From NCBI GenBank assembly GCA_003497765.1, contig DNNY01000006.1, forward strand, positions 1 to 12,138: 12,138 bases of DNA, written 5' to 3'. Of the stretch, positions 1 to 6,355 are shown piece by piece. A model generated the notes under the pieces. That model saw only the letters and a list, made by a program, of their open reading frames with translations, was not told the DNA's origin and ran no database searches. Source of the DNA: Oceanospirillaceae bacterium (lineage in GTDB: Bacteria > Pseudomonadota > Gammaproteobacteria > Pseudomonadales > Balneatricaceae). The number at the start of each line of letters is the position of its first letter. The first letter of the stretch is position 1. Made by a program: the position numbers and the translations under genes.

Positions 1-122
1 CCCGACCCTCCCCCGCGGTCGGTGTGGGGTGCAGGTAGGGGGGAGGGCGCAAACAGGTCGTCGCCGTCCAAATCGATGCCGCCTTCGCCGTCCAGAAGCG
101 ACTCCGTCATGCCCGCCGTCGG
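1..122. other. GC-rich segment not matching the pal 5' end (possible chimeric junction)
   Basis: About 70% of the bases in 1-120 are G or C, far above the rest of the window. In the pal frame there is a TAG at 36-38, and the residues after it (39-122) do not resemble Pal. No forward frame shows a hydrophobic signal peptide with a lipobox cysteine, which must precede the Ala/Glu spacer of a Pal lipoprotein. The reverse strand is open and codon-aligned with pal, and includes an ATG at 110-108 followed by a Gly/Asp-rich reading. Whether this is real coding sequence of a GC-rich source is unknown. The simplest inference is an assembly chimera or foreign join near 100-125 in low-complexity GCC/GCT sequence. 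Confidence 0.5.
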
Positions 123-125
123 AAA

Positions 126-626
126 GCTGCCGCCGCCGAAGCTGCCGCTGCTGCCGAAGCCGCTGCTGCAGAAGCTCAAGCGCAAGCTGAAGCCGAGGCA
201 GAAGCCGCTGCTGCTGCCGCTGAAGCCGCTGCTGCTGCCGAAGCTGCCGCTGAACAGGCCCGTCAAGAAGCTGTTGAGCAGACTAAGGCCTTAGCCCATA
301 TTATCTACTTCGATTTTGACCAGTCGACTATCCGTGCTGAGTTCCGCGAAGTGCTTAATGGCCATGCTGCTTATCTAGCACAAAATCCTGGCGCACGTAT
401 TGTGTTAGAAGGCCACGCTGATGAACGTGGTACTCGTGAGTATAATATGGCTTTGGGTGAGCGTCGTGGTAACTCCGTTAGTCGTTACCTAGTTGTACAA
501 GGCGTATCCGTTGACGCTATTGAAGTCGTTAGCTTCGGTGAAGAGCGTCCAGTCAACGAAGGTCATGATGAGGCTTCTTGGTCCGAAAACCGTCGCGTTG
601 AAATTCGCTACGTCACTTACCAGTAG
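126..626 (+). CDS. pal: Peptidoglycan-associated lipoprotein Pal (5'-incomplete)
   Basis: Pal anchors the outer membrane to peptidoglycan and is the outer-membrane partner of the Tol system. The visible part starts with an Ala/Glu/Gln-rich, probably helical spacer (about 126-290), followed by a complete OmpA-like domain. Recognisable pieces are the first strand YFDFDQSTI, the peptidoglycan-binding block [14 protein letters not shown] with ALGERR, then VSFGEERP and NRRVEI, ending at a TAG 25 residues later than the family core normally needs. The spacer is longer than in E. coli Pal. The lipoprotein signal and lipobox are missing because sequence upstream of about 126 is unlike Pal and has an in-frame stop at 36-38. 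An internal GTG at 351 opens the same frame but would discard the first domain strand and is not a credible start. cpoB downstream supports the call. Confidence 0.9.
   Translation, partial: AAAAEAAAAAEAAAAEAQAQAEAEAEAAAAAAEAAAAAEAAAEQARQEAVEQTKALAHIIYFDFDQSTIRAEFREVLNGHAAYLAQNPGARIVLEGHADERGTREYNMALGERRGNSVSRYLVVQGVSVDAIEVVSFGEERPVNEGHDEASWSENRRVEIRYVTYQ
138..250 (+). repeat. Ala/Glu-coding low-complexity repeat in pal
   Basis: The stretch is built almost entirely of GCN, GAA/GAG and CAA codons, giving Glu-(Ala)n units. An exact 18-nt unit, gaagccgctgctgctgcc, occurs at 201-218 and again at 222-239 (21-nt period, seven residues). It encodes a probable helical spacer between the lipidated N-terminus and the peptidoglycan-binding domain. 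Such repeats readily change in length by slippage and readily mislead assemblers. Confidence 0.8.
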
Positions 627-673
627 GTCTTAAGGCATAGGTTGGCAGGGCTGACTTAGTGCGAAATCGTAAT

Positions 674-710
674 ACCATCGTTCTGGAATACTGGGACGGT
701 GGTTTTGTTC
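674..710 (+). terminator. Hairpin with T-rich tail between pal and cpoB
   Basis: Positions 674-686 (accatcgttctgg) pair with 691-703 (ctgggacggtggt) over 13 bp including four G-U pairs, closing a 4-nt loop aata. A T-rich run ttttgttcttt follows from about 703. It fits a rho-independent terminator or partial attenuator that would lower cpoB transcription relative to pal. The wobble pairs make its strength uncertain. Confidence 0.55.
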
Positions 711-729
711 TTTAAGGGTTAGCTTAAAT

Positions 730-1548
730 ATGTATCACTTTTTCTCTAAGCGCATTGTTAACATAGGATTGGCTTATGCACTGGTTTGCTTGGCCATGCC
801 TGTTAATGCTGTGACAGCAACGGTGGTGCCGGTAGAAGACCTATCTGCCGCTACACCTGCTGTGCAAGCCAAAACGCAAAAAGAGATACAACAGCAAAAT
901 GCTAATGCCGAGCTTTTTGTAATGCTGGAGTCCCTTCAGCAAGAGCTTGCCCAATTGCGTGGTCAGGTTGAAGAACTAAGCTTCAAATTACGCCAAATGG
1001 AACAAAACCAAAAAGATCGCTATATTGATTTAGATCGTCGCATTACCAACTTGAATACGCAGACTGCTGAAGCTATGGCGCAAACTACAGCTATTAGTGC
1101 CAATACCCAAGCTGTTGTAGTAACTAATACGGCACCAGTAACCCCGGCGGTGGTGGAAGCGGCCAAGCCGGAATCAGATCCTGCTCAGCAGCAGGCTGAT
1201 TATAAAGCGGCCTTTAATCTGATTCGTACCAAAGACTTTGAGCAGGCGATAACGGCTTTACTAAAATTTGTTGATGACTATCCTAATGGTACGTTAACAG
1301 GTAATGCCCATTATTGGTTAGGTGAAGTCTATATGGTGGAGCGTGATCCAGAAGCGGCTATTTTGCAATTTTCCATTGTCATTAATCAGTTCCCAGAGCA
1401 TCGCAAAGTGCCAGACGCACTCTATAAAACTGGCCGCGCCTGGATTAACTTGGGCGACAATATCAAAGGCCAAAGAATGTTAGAGCAGGTTGTTAACGCC
1501 TACCCTGAATCATCTGCAGCACGCTTGGCACGAGAGCTTCGACAATAG
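730..1548 (+). CDS. cpoB: Cell division coordinator CpoB (YbgF), periplasmic TPR protein
   Basis: CpoB is a periplasmic protein that, in E. coli, binds TolA and PBP1B and couples peptidoglycan synthesis to outer-membrane constriction. The 272-aa product is close to the family length (263 in E. coli). It starts with a signal peptide, basic then hydrophobic, probably cleaved after PVNA (residue 27). A heptad-rich segment (about 60-110, LESLQQELAQLRGQVEELSF) is the trimerising coiled coil. A Val/Ala/Pro linker (about 118-152) leads to three TPR-like repeats (about 156-190, 193-226, 229-263), with motifs such as YKAAFNLIRTKDFEQAI and AHYWLGEVY. It lies 103 bp after pal behind a possible terminator. 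The ATG at 730 has only a weak Shine-Dalgarno but gives the complete signal peptide. Confidence 0.93.
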   Translation: MYHFFSKRIVNIGLAYALVCLAMPVNAVTATVVPVEDLSAATPAVQAKTQKEIQQQNANAELFVMLESLQQELAQLRGQVEELSFKLRQMEQNQKDRYIDLDRRITNLNTQTAEAMAQTTAISANTQAVVVTNTAPVTPAVVEAAKPESDPAQQQADYKAAFNLIRTKDFEQAITALLKFVDDYPNGTLTGNAHYWLGEVYMVERDPEAAILQFSIVINQFPEHRKVPDALYKTGRAWINLGDNIKGQRMLEQVVNAYPESSAARLARELRQ

Positions 1549-1627
1549 GGATTAATGCCCTAACTTGCTTTCCTTTATGCAACTCCACAGCCAGCCAATA
1601 CTTTAGCTTAACGCAGAGACATTGATT

Positions 1628-2698
1628 ATGACTAAAGTCCAAGATGACAATTTGTTAATGAGTGAACGGACGATTGCTGACCGCGTATTGGTGCAAGAGC
1701 ATTTGGCCCATAAGCATCTTGCCAAACAACATCAGGATGAAGATACGGCGGTAGTAAAAGAACGCATTAAGCAATTGTTAATTGACCAAGATGCAACGCT
1801 GGTCGCCCATTACTATACCGATGCCATTTTGCAAGAACTAGCCGATGAAACTGGTGGTTGTGTTTCAGATTCCCTTGAAATGGCAAGATTTGGTAATCAA
1901 GGTAATGCCTCTACTCTAGTTGTTGCTGGGGTTCACTTTATGGGTGAAACGGCGAAAATTCTTAATCCTGAAAAACGCGTATTAGTCCCCACACTGGAAG
2001 CTACCTGCTCCCTTGATATAGGTTGCCCAGCTGAGGAATTTAGTGCCTTTTGTGATGCCCATCCAGATCATACAGTGGTGGTCTATGCCAATACCTCAGC
2101 AGCGGTAAAAGCCCGTGCTGACTGGGTAGTGACATCCGGTATTGCTTTGCAAGTGATTGACTATTTGGCTACTGAAGGCAAGCCTATTATTTGGGGGCCA
2201 GATCAGCACTTAGGTCGTTATATTGCTCAGCAAACAGGTGTTGATATGCTTTTATGGCGAGGCTCCTGTATTGTGCATGAAGAGTTTAAGGTCAAGGGCA
2301 TTGATGACCTGAAACATGTATACCCTGATGCCGCTGTGCTGGTTCACCCTGAATCACCGCAAGCCATGGTAGATATAGCCGATGCTGTTGGTTCAACCAC
2401 ACAATTAATTAAAGCCGCCCAAGCGATGCCTAATCAGCATTTTATCGTGGCTACAGATCGTGGCATTTTTTATAAAATGCAGCAGGCAGCGCCTGGTAAA
2501 ACCTTTTTAGAGGCCCCTACTGGTGGCAATGGTGCCACCTGTCGCAGTTGTGCGCATTGCCCATGGATGGCCATGAATGACTTGCAAAAGATTGAGCATG
2601 TCCTGCGCACGGGTGATAACGAAATTAAGATTGAGCCAAGCCTGCGCGCAGCGGCGTTTAAACCGTTAAAACGCTTAATGGATTTTAATCCTCAGTAA
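1628..2698 (+). CDS. nadA: Quinolinate synthase NadA
   Basis: NadA condenses iminoaspartate (from NadB) with dihydroxyacetone phosphate to quinolinate in de novo NAD synthesis, using a [4Fe-4S] cluster. With the ATG at 1628 the protein is 356 aa (E. coli 347). Family blocks are [85 protein letters not shown] and [13 protein letters not shown]. The expected cluster ligands are Cys127, Cys214 and the last Cys of the CxxCxxC block (Cys311). A TTG at 1622 in the same frame adds two residues and is less likely. ATG 1658 would also leave the core intact, and neither site has a strong Shine-Dalgarno. nadA follows pal-cpoB in E. coli too, but there with tRNA genes between, which are absent here. It is convergent with the next gene. 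Confidence 0.96.
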   Translation: MTKVQDDNLLMSERTIADRVLVQEHLAHKHLAKQHQDEDTAVVKERIKQLLIDQDATLVAHYYTDAILQELADETGGCVSDSLEMARFGNQGNASTLVVAGVHFMGETAKILNPEKRVLVPTLEATCSLDIGCPAEEFSAFCDAHPDHTVVVYANTSAAVKARADWVVTSGIALQVIDYLATEGKPIIWGPDQHLGRYIAQQTGVDMLLWRGSCIVHEEFKVKGIDDLKHVYPDAAVLVHPESPQAMVDIADAVGSTTQLIKAAQAMPNQHFIVATDRGIFYKMQQAAPGKTFLEAPTGGNGATCRSCAHCPWMAMNDLQKIEHVLRTGDNEIKIEPSLRAAAFKPLKRLMDFNPQ

Positions 2699-2750
2699 GT
2701 TTGACTAATAATCCTACTCTAAGCCAGCTGTATCGAAACTAGTAACCTGT

Positions 2751-4238
2751 TTAAAGTTCCGCAGCAAGCCTCGCGAGTTGTTCCGCTTTACTAATAATTA
2801 AATTGAGCTTTTCGGTCTGCCCAGTGTTGGTGGTGACAAGTTGCCGACCAAGAAATGCTTGCTCTTTAGCCTGCTCGAATTCGCCCCTTAATAAATGCCA
2901 TTGCGCCATAGCATAACGATGAGTACTTAAATCTGCTGACTGACCACTCCATTGTGCTAGCATTTCCCAGCCACCAATCCACAAAGGTTGAGCTTGCATT
3001 ATTTTATCTAAGAACTTCATTGCTGAGGGCATATCTTGTAAGGCAAAACTTGCCGTTGCCAAGTAATAATGAGCAAGGTTGCTATGAAAACCTAACTGCA
3101 TAAATTCTTTGCCGTAAGTAATTACATCTTGGTATTTGCCTTGTTGTAAAAGGCTATACATCCAGCGATCCCAAATAAACCCGTGGGTTGGATACAACTT
3201 AACAAGCGCTGCCAAAATGGCTTCAGCTTCCTGCCATTGCTGTTGTTTTAAATAAGCTATGGCCAGAGCAAAATCTTGAAATAAAGCAAATTCATTATCC
3301 AGAGGATCCAATTGCTGACTAATACTTACTAAAGATTGCTTGGTGGTGTCAGCTAAATCAGTGGCTAACAGGATGCGCAGTAATTGATAGTCTATTTGGT
3401 AATGGGTGCTGGTTTCATTGGTAGGTAATTGCTCAATGCGAGCAGCTATATCGGCAACCCGTTCTTCTGATACAGGATGACTTCTAGCCCAAGCCCAATT
3501 CGGATCTTCTTGGGTGTAAGGTGAGTGCAGCAAATCCAGCATAGTCAACATTTTGCGGACATCAAAGCCAGCGGTATGCATTAACTCGAGACCAACCCGA
3601 TCAGCCTCCCTCTCATGCTCACGACTGTAACCCATCTGGCTATGCATAAGGGCTGTTTGGGTTGCGTGCAGGCCAGCTTCACCAATATCGCCATCTACTT
3701 CGCTAGCTAAGACGATAGAAGCCAAAAAAGCCCCAAGGTAGATGGGGGCTTGACGTTTTTCCTTGGCAGCCCGATAAGCATAGTGGCGTTGGCTAATATG
3801 GGCGATTTCATGGGCTAATACGGCCACCAATTCATCTACTTGTTGGGCTTCCAGAATTACCCCACTATGCACACCTATAACCCCACCTGGCGCAGCAAAG
3901 GCATTAATATTTTTATTATTAACCAAAAAAATTTGCAGTTGTTTATCATCAAGGCTGCTATGATTAATCAACGGCCGTACTATATCATTAAGCCATAATT
4001 TGATGGCCAAAGATTGACTATTGGTGACTTGATTAAGGCTACCAGCCACTAGCTGACCGATTTGTTGTTCCTCAGCTAGACTAATAAGTTGGTTTTGATT
4101 GCTAGCAATATTAGGTAAATTACTGTTATGAGCAAAACTGATATTACAGCCAAAGACAAGTAACAAGGCGCTTAGGAAGCTGACTTGTAAACAATATGAC
4201 CCATGAATAAGAATGAGTCTGCTGTAGGTGTTTATCAT
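2751..4238 (-). CDS. bepA: BepA-like M48 metalloprotease with TPR domain
   Basis: This is a periplasmic zinc protease/chaperone of the BepA (YfgC) type, which in E. coli assists LptD maturation and degrades stalled outer-membrane proteins at the BAM complex. The 495-aa product matches the family (487 in E. coli). It has an N-terminal hydrophobic signal (about 18-36; cleavage likely after SFA). Cys31 follows VFG, which is a poor lipobox, so a soluble periplasmic form is favoured. HEIAH at 143-147 supplies two zinc ligands and the catalytic Glu, and EADRVG gives the third ligand Glu211. His254 in RSHPVSEER corresponds to the regulatory His246 of E. coli BepA. The C-terminal third (about 285-490) is TPR-like. 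AAGG lies 6 nt before the ATG. It is divergent from the tusA-like gene with a gap of only 46 bp. Its neighbourhood with perM and bcp recalls Pseudomonas and E. coli. Confidence 0.9.
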   Translation of the reverse strand: MINTYSRLILIHGSYCLQVSFLSALLLVFGCNISFAHNSNLPNIASNQNQLISLAEEQQIGQLVAGSLNQVTNSQSLAIKLWLNDIVRPLINHSSLDDKQLQIFLVNNKNINAFAAPGGVIGVHSGVILEAQQVDELVAVLAHEIAHISQRHYAYRAAKEKRQAPIYLGAFLASIVLASEVDGDIGEAGLHATQTALMHSQMGYSREHEREADRVGLELMHTAGFDVRKMLTMLDLLHSPYTQEDPNWAWARSHPVSEERVADIAARIEQLPTNETSTHYQIDYQLLRILLATDLADTTKQSLVSISQQLDPLDNEFALFQDFALAIAYLKQQQWQEAEAILAALVKLYPTHGFIWDRWMYSLLQQGKYQDVITYGKEFMQLGFHSNLAHYYLATASFALQDMPSAMKFLDKIMQAQPLWIGGWEMLAQWSGQSADLSTHRYAMAQWHLLRGEFEQAKEQAFLGRQLVTTNTGQTEKLNLIISKAEQLARLAAEL

Positions 4239-4247
4239 GCTTTGCCT

Positions 4248-4253
4248 TATAAT
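4248..4253 (+). promoter_or_regulatory. Candidate -10 element for the tusA-like/perM unit
   Basis: A perfect TATAAT lies 31 nt before the tusA-like ATG in the 46-bp divergent gap. No good -35 hexamer is seen 16-18 nt upstream (it would lie inside bepA at about 4225-4230, taggtg). The element overlaps the Shine-Dalgarno region of bepA on the other strand. Confidence 0.35.
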
Positions 4254-4284
4254 ACTTTGAGTTACTTTAGTTTACTGGATTTTG

Positions 4285-4515
4285 ATGCATCAGCAATATG
4301 AGATTTTAGATACCCGTGGCTTACGCTGTCCTTTGCCGTTACTAAAAGCCAAGCGTGCTATTAGTGAATTAGCTGTGGGTGAGCAATTAATGGTGCTGGT
4401 AACAGACCCGTCATCACAAGATGATTTTAAAGCTTGGGCTAGTATTGCTAAACATGATCTACTAAGCATGGAACAAGTTGCCAATGAATTCCATTTTTTA
4501 TTGCGTAAAAATTAA
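4285..4515 (+). CDS. TusA-family sulfur-carrier protein
   Basis: This is a small cytoplasmic protein (76 aa) of the TusA/YhhP/SirA fold, which carries persulfide sulfur on a conserved cysteine. The signature LDTRGLRCPLPLLKAKRAI is complete: Cys15 is followed by Pro-Leu-Pro (CPxP). The rest fits the two-layer alpha/beta fold, with VTDPSSQDDFKAW as the second conserved block. A TTG at 4282 adds one Met and is less likely than ATG 4285. In Pseudomonas aeruginosa a TusA-like protein (PA1006) sits between a bepA-like gene and perM and is linked to nitrate use and molybdenum homeostasis. The same placement here suggests this is its orthologue rather than the tRNA-thiolation TusA, though this is an inference from order. 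It is probably cotranscribed with perM, 52 bp downstream. Confidence 0.88.
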   Translation: MHQQYEILDTRGLRCPLPLLKAKRAISELAVGEQLMVLVTDPSSQDDFKAWASIAKHDLLSMEQVANEFHFLLRKN

Positions 4516-4518
4516 ATA

Positions 4519-4537
4519 TTACTTAAATATTAAGTAA
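4519..4537. repeat. 19-bp AT-rich inverted repeat between the tusA-like gene and perM
   Basis: Arms TTACTTAA (4519-4526) and TTAAGTAA (4530-4537) are exact inverted copies around a 3-nt centre ATA. With only two G/C bases in the arms and no T-tract after it, it is a poor terminator. It could be an operator or simply AT-rich chance. Confidence 0.5.
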
Positions 4538-4558
4538 ACAATAACACCTAACTTAGTT

Positions 4559-4562
4559 GGAG
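4559..4562 (+). promoter_or_regulatory. Shine-Dalgarno GGAG that fixes the perM start
   Basis: GGAG ends 5 nt before ATG 4568. An in-frame GTG at 4562 overlaps the last base of this site and so cannot be served by it, which favours ATG 4568 as the start. Confidence 0.65.
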
Positions 4563-4567
4563 TGCCC

Positions 4568-5644
4568 ATGGTCAAAATATTTCGCGCCTGGTTAGATCAC
4601 CTGTTTGCTGATGAGCAAGCATTATTGTTGGTTGTATTGCTGTTGTCTGGGGCGGTGATCTTGGCATTTTTTGGGTCTATGTTGGCACCGGTATTTGCCA
4701 GTATGATTTTGGCGTATTTAACCTTGGGTTTGGTGCAATGGTTAGAGCAACGTTTCGGCATACGCCATTTGCCAGCAGTATGGGGTATTTATACACTTTT
4801 TCTTATTGGCTTAGGTGCCTTTGTGCTGGTACTTGTACCATTGATTTGGCGCCAGGCAAGTAGCTTTTTGGGTGAATTGCCGTTAATGGCACAACAGCTA
4901 CAAGGGGTGCTGTTTTTACTACCTGAACAATATCCACAGCTGGTATCAAAACAACAGATGCAAACTTTAATTGATACCATGGTAGGGGAGCTGGCTAATG
5001 GTGGTCAATTGCTAGTGAGCTATTCCATAGCCTCTATCGGCCAATCAATCGTATTGTTGGTGTACCTAATTTTAGTACCTATATTGGTGTTTTTCTTTCT
5101 TAAAGATGGTCAGAAAATAGTCCATTGGTTTACTGATTTCTTGCCCAATAAACGTGTGGTATTAAGTAATGTTTGGCATGAAATGGATGATCAGCTGGCT
5201 AATTATGTACGCGGCAAGGTAGTTGAAATAGCTATTGTTGGCATTACTGCTTATGTGTTATTTCTTATCTTGGGTCTTAATTACCCAGCTTTATTAGCTA
5301 TGATTGTTGGTTTGTCAGTATTGATACCCTATATAGGCGCCACCCTAGCAACCATTCCTGTGGCCTTAGTGGGTTATGTGCAGTGGGGATTGGGCACCGA
5401 TTTCTATACCTTGATTATTGCTTACTTTATTTTGCAAGCCTTAGATGGCAATGTGTTGGTGCCCTTATTGTTTTCCGAAGCCGTTAATTTGCATCCCGTT
5501 GCGATTATCATTGCCGTATTAATATTTGGCGGTTTATGGGGCTTTTGGGGCGTATTCTTTGCCATTCCATTGGCTACTCTGTTAAAGGCCATCCTTAACG
5601 CATGGCCCAGAAATGATCACAACGAGCATAAAGAAGTAACTTAG
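4568..5644 (+). CDS. perM: AI-2E family membrane protein (PerM-type)
   Basis: This is an inner-membrane protein of the AI-2E family exporter/permease group (PerM, YfgO). Substrates of PerM itself are not established; relatives are tied to AI-2 export or Na+/H+ antiport. The 358-aa product (E. coli PerM 353) has two N-terminal hydrophobic segments (about 18-36 and 38-57), a third (70-92), a soluble amphipathic stretch (about 95-150), and further membrane segments from about 158 to 340. Family signatures are VFFFLKDG, LIPYIGATLATIP, DGNVLVPLLFSEAVNLHP and GGLWGFWGVFFAIPLATLLKA. It starts at ATG 4568 by its GGAG site. It follows the tusA-like gene, and its stop lies 12 bp from the convergent bcp stop. 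The order bepA-tusA-like-perM-bcp supports the call. Confidence 0.9.
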   Translation: MVKIFRAWLDHLFADEQALLLVVLLLSGAVILAFFGSMLAPVFASMILAYLTLGLVQWLEQRFGIRHLPAVWGIYTLFLIGLGAFVLVLVPLIWRQASSFLGELPLMAQQLQGVLFLLPEQYPQLVSKQQMQTLIDTMVGELANGGQLLVSYSIASIGQSIVLLVYLILVPILVFFFLKDGQKIVHWFTDFLPNKRVVLSNVWHEMDDQLANYVRGKVVEIAIVGITAYVLFLILGLNYPALLAMIVGLSVLIPYIGATLATIPVALVGYVQWGLGTDFYTLIIAYFILQALDGNVLVPLLFSEAVNLHPVAIIIAVLIFGGLWGFWGVFFAIPLATLLKAILNAWPRNDHNEHKEVT

Positions 5645-5656
5645 TTACCCAGCTGT

Positions 5657-6139
5657 TTATAAAGTTTGGACAAAAGCCAAGACTTCTTCCACATGGCCTT
5701 TGACCTTAACTGCGCGCCACTCTTTTACTAGTTTGCCATGGGCAAATACAAAAGTGCTGCGATCAATGCCAAGGTATTCTTTACCATAGAGCTTTTTCAA
5801 CTTAATCACGTCCAGTAAGTTGCAAAGGCTCTCATCTGCATCACTAATCAGTTCAAAATTAAAGCATTCTTTGCTTTTAAAATTGTCATGTTTGCGCATT
5901 GAATCACGAGAAACCCCAAAGATTTGGCAACCAGCAGCATGGAAGGCGTCTAAATGGTGATTAAAATCATTGCCTTCAATAGTGCAACCCGGGGTGGAGT
6001 CTTTCGGATAGAAATAGATGACTAATATTTGGTCCTGATAGTTTTGGCTATTAAAGTCACTACCTCCAGTCATGGGAAGACTGATAGCTGGTAGGGTATC
6101 GCCGATATTGAGGCTAGTGTTGGCATTTGCGTCGCTCAT
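5657..6139 (-). CDS. bcp: Thiol peroxidase Bcp/PrxQ
   Basis: This is a cytoplasmic peroxiredoxin that reduces peroxides with electrons from thioredoxin or similar. The 160-aa product fits the family (E. coli Bcp 156). The peroxidatic site is complete in YFYPKDSTPGCT, with Cys52. The second conserved arginine is present in GVSRDS or DRSTF. The usual resolving cysteine five residues later (CxxxxC, TPGCTxxxC-type) is replaced by Asn57. Other cysteines are 71, 92 and 106, of which Cys92 lies near the alpha3 region used by some PrxQ enzymes but not at exactly that position. The ATG at 6139 has AAGGG 7 nt upstream. The gene is monocistronic, convergent with perM and divergent from bamC. Confidence 0.93.
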   Translation of the reverse strand: MSDANANTSLNIGDTLPAISLPMTGGSDFNSQNYQDQILVIYFYPKDSTPGCTIEGNDFNHHLDAFHAAGCQIFGVSRDSMRKHDNFKSKECFNFELISDADESLCNLLDVIKLKKLYGKEYLGIDRSTFVFAHGKLVKEWRAVKVKGHVEEVLAFVQTL

Positions 6140-6355
6140 AATAAGGCCCTTGATATTATGTTGGTGTTTGAAAGTTAATTTTAGCGTAATTTATATGATT
6201 GTGACTTATATTTCCTGCTACAATTTCACCATTATTGAAATGGCACAAATAATATAAAAACTATGAACCTCTAGAGTCCCTAGTGGTCTCAGAATGGAAT
6301 ACAATATCATGCCAAGTTGCCCTTAGTCACTCGGTATTAACAGATAGGAAAAATA

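Noticed and set aside
22..294. Forward 90-aa Pro/Leu/Lys-rich frame over the pal 5' region
   Set aside because: It is the +1 shadow of the GCN/GAA repeat of pal, with low-complexity Pro-Leu-Lys output and no signal or domain.
351..353. GTG as the start of pal
   Set aside because: It would remove the first strand of the OmpA-like domain, and the same frame is clearly coding upstream.
1622..1624. TTG start of nadA
   Set aside because: It adds only two residues before an ATG, with no better ribosome site.
1549..1627. tRNA genes between cpoB and nadA, as in E. coli
   Set aside because: The 79-bp gap is too short for the usual cluster and shows no cloverleaf or TTCGA-type T-loop.
2699..2750. 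Shared terminator between convergent nadA and bepA
   Set aside because: No stem longer than 4 bp with a T-tract was found in the 52-bp gap.
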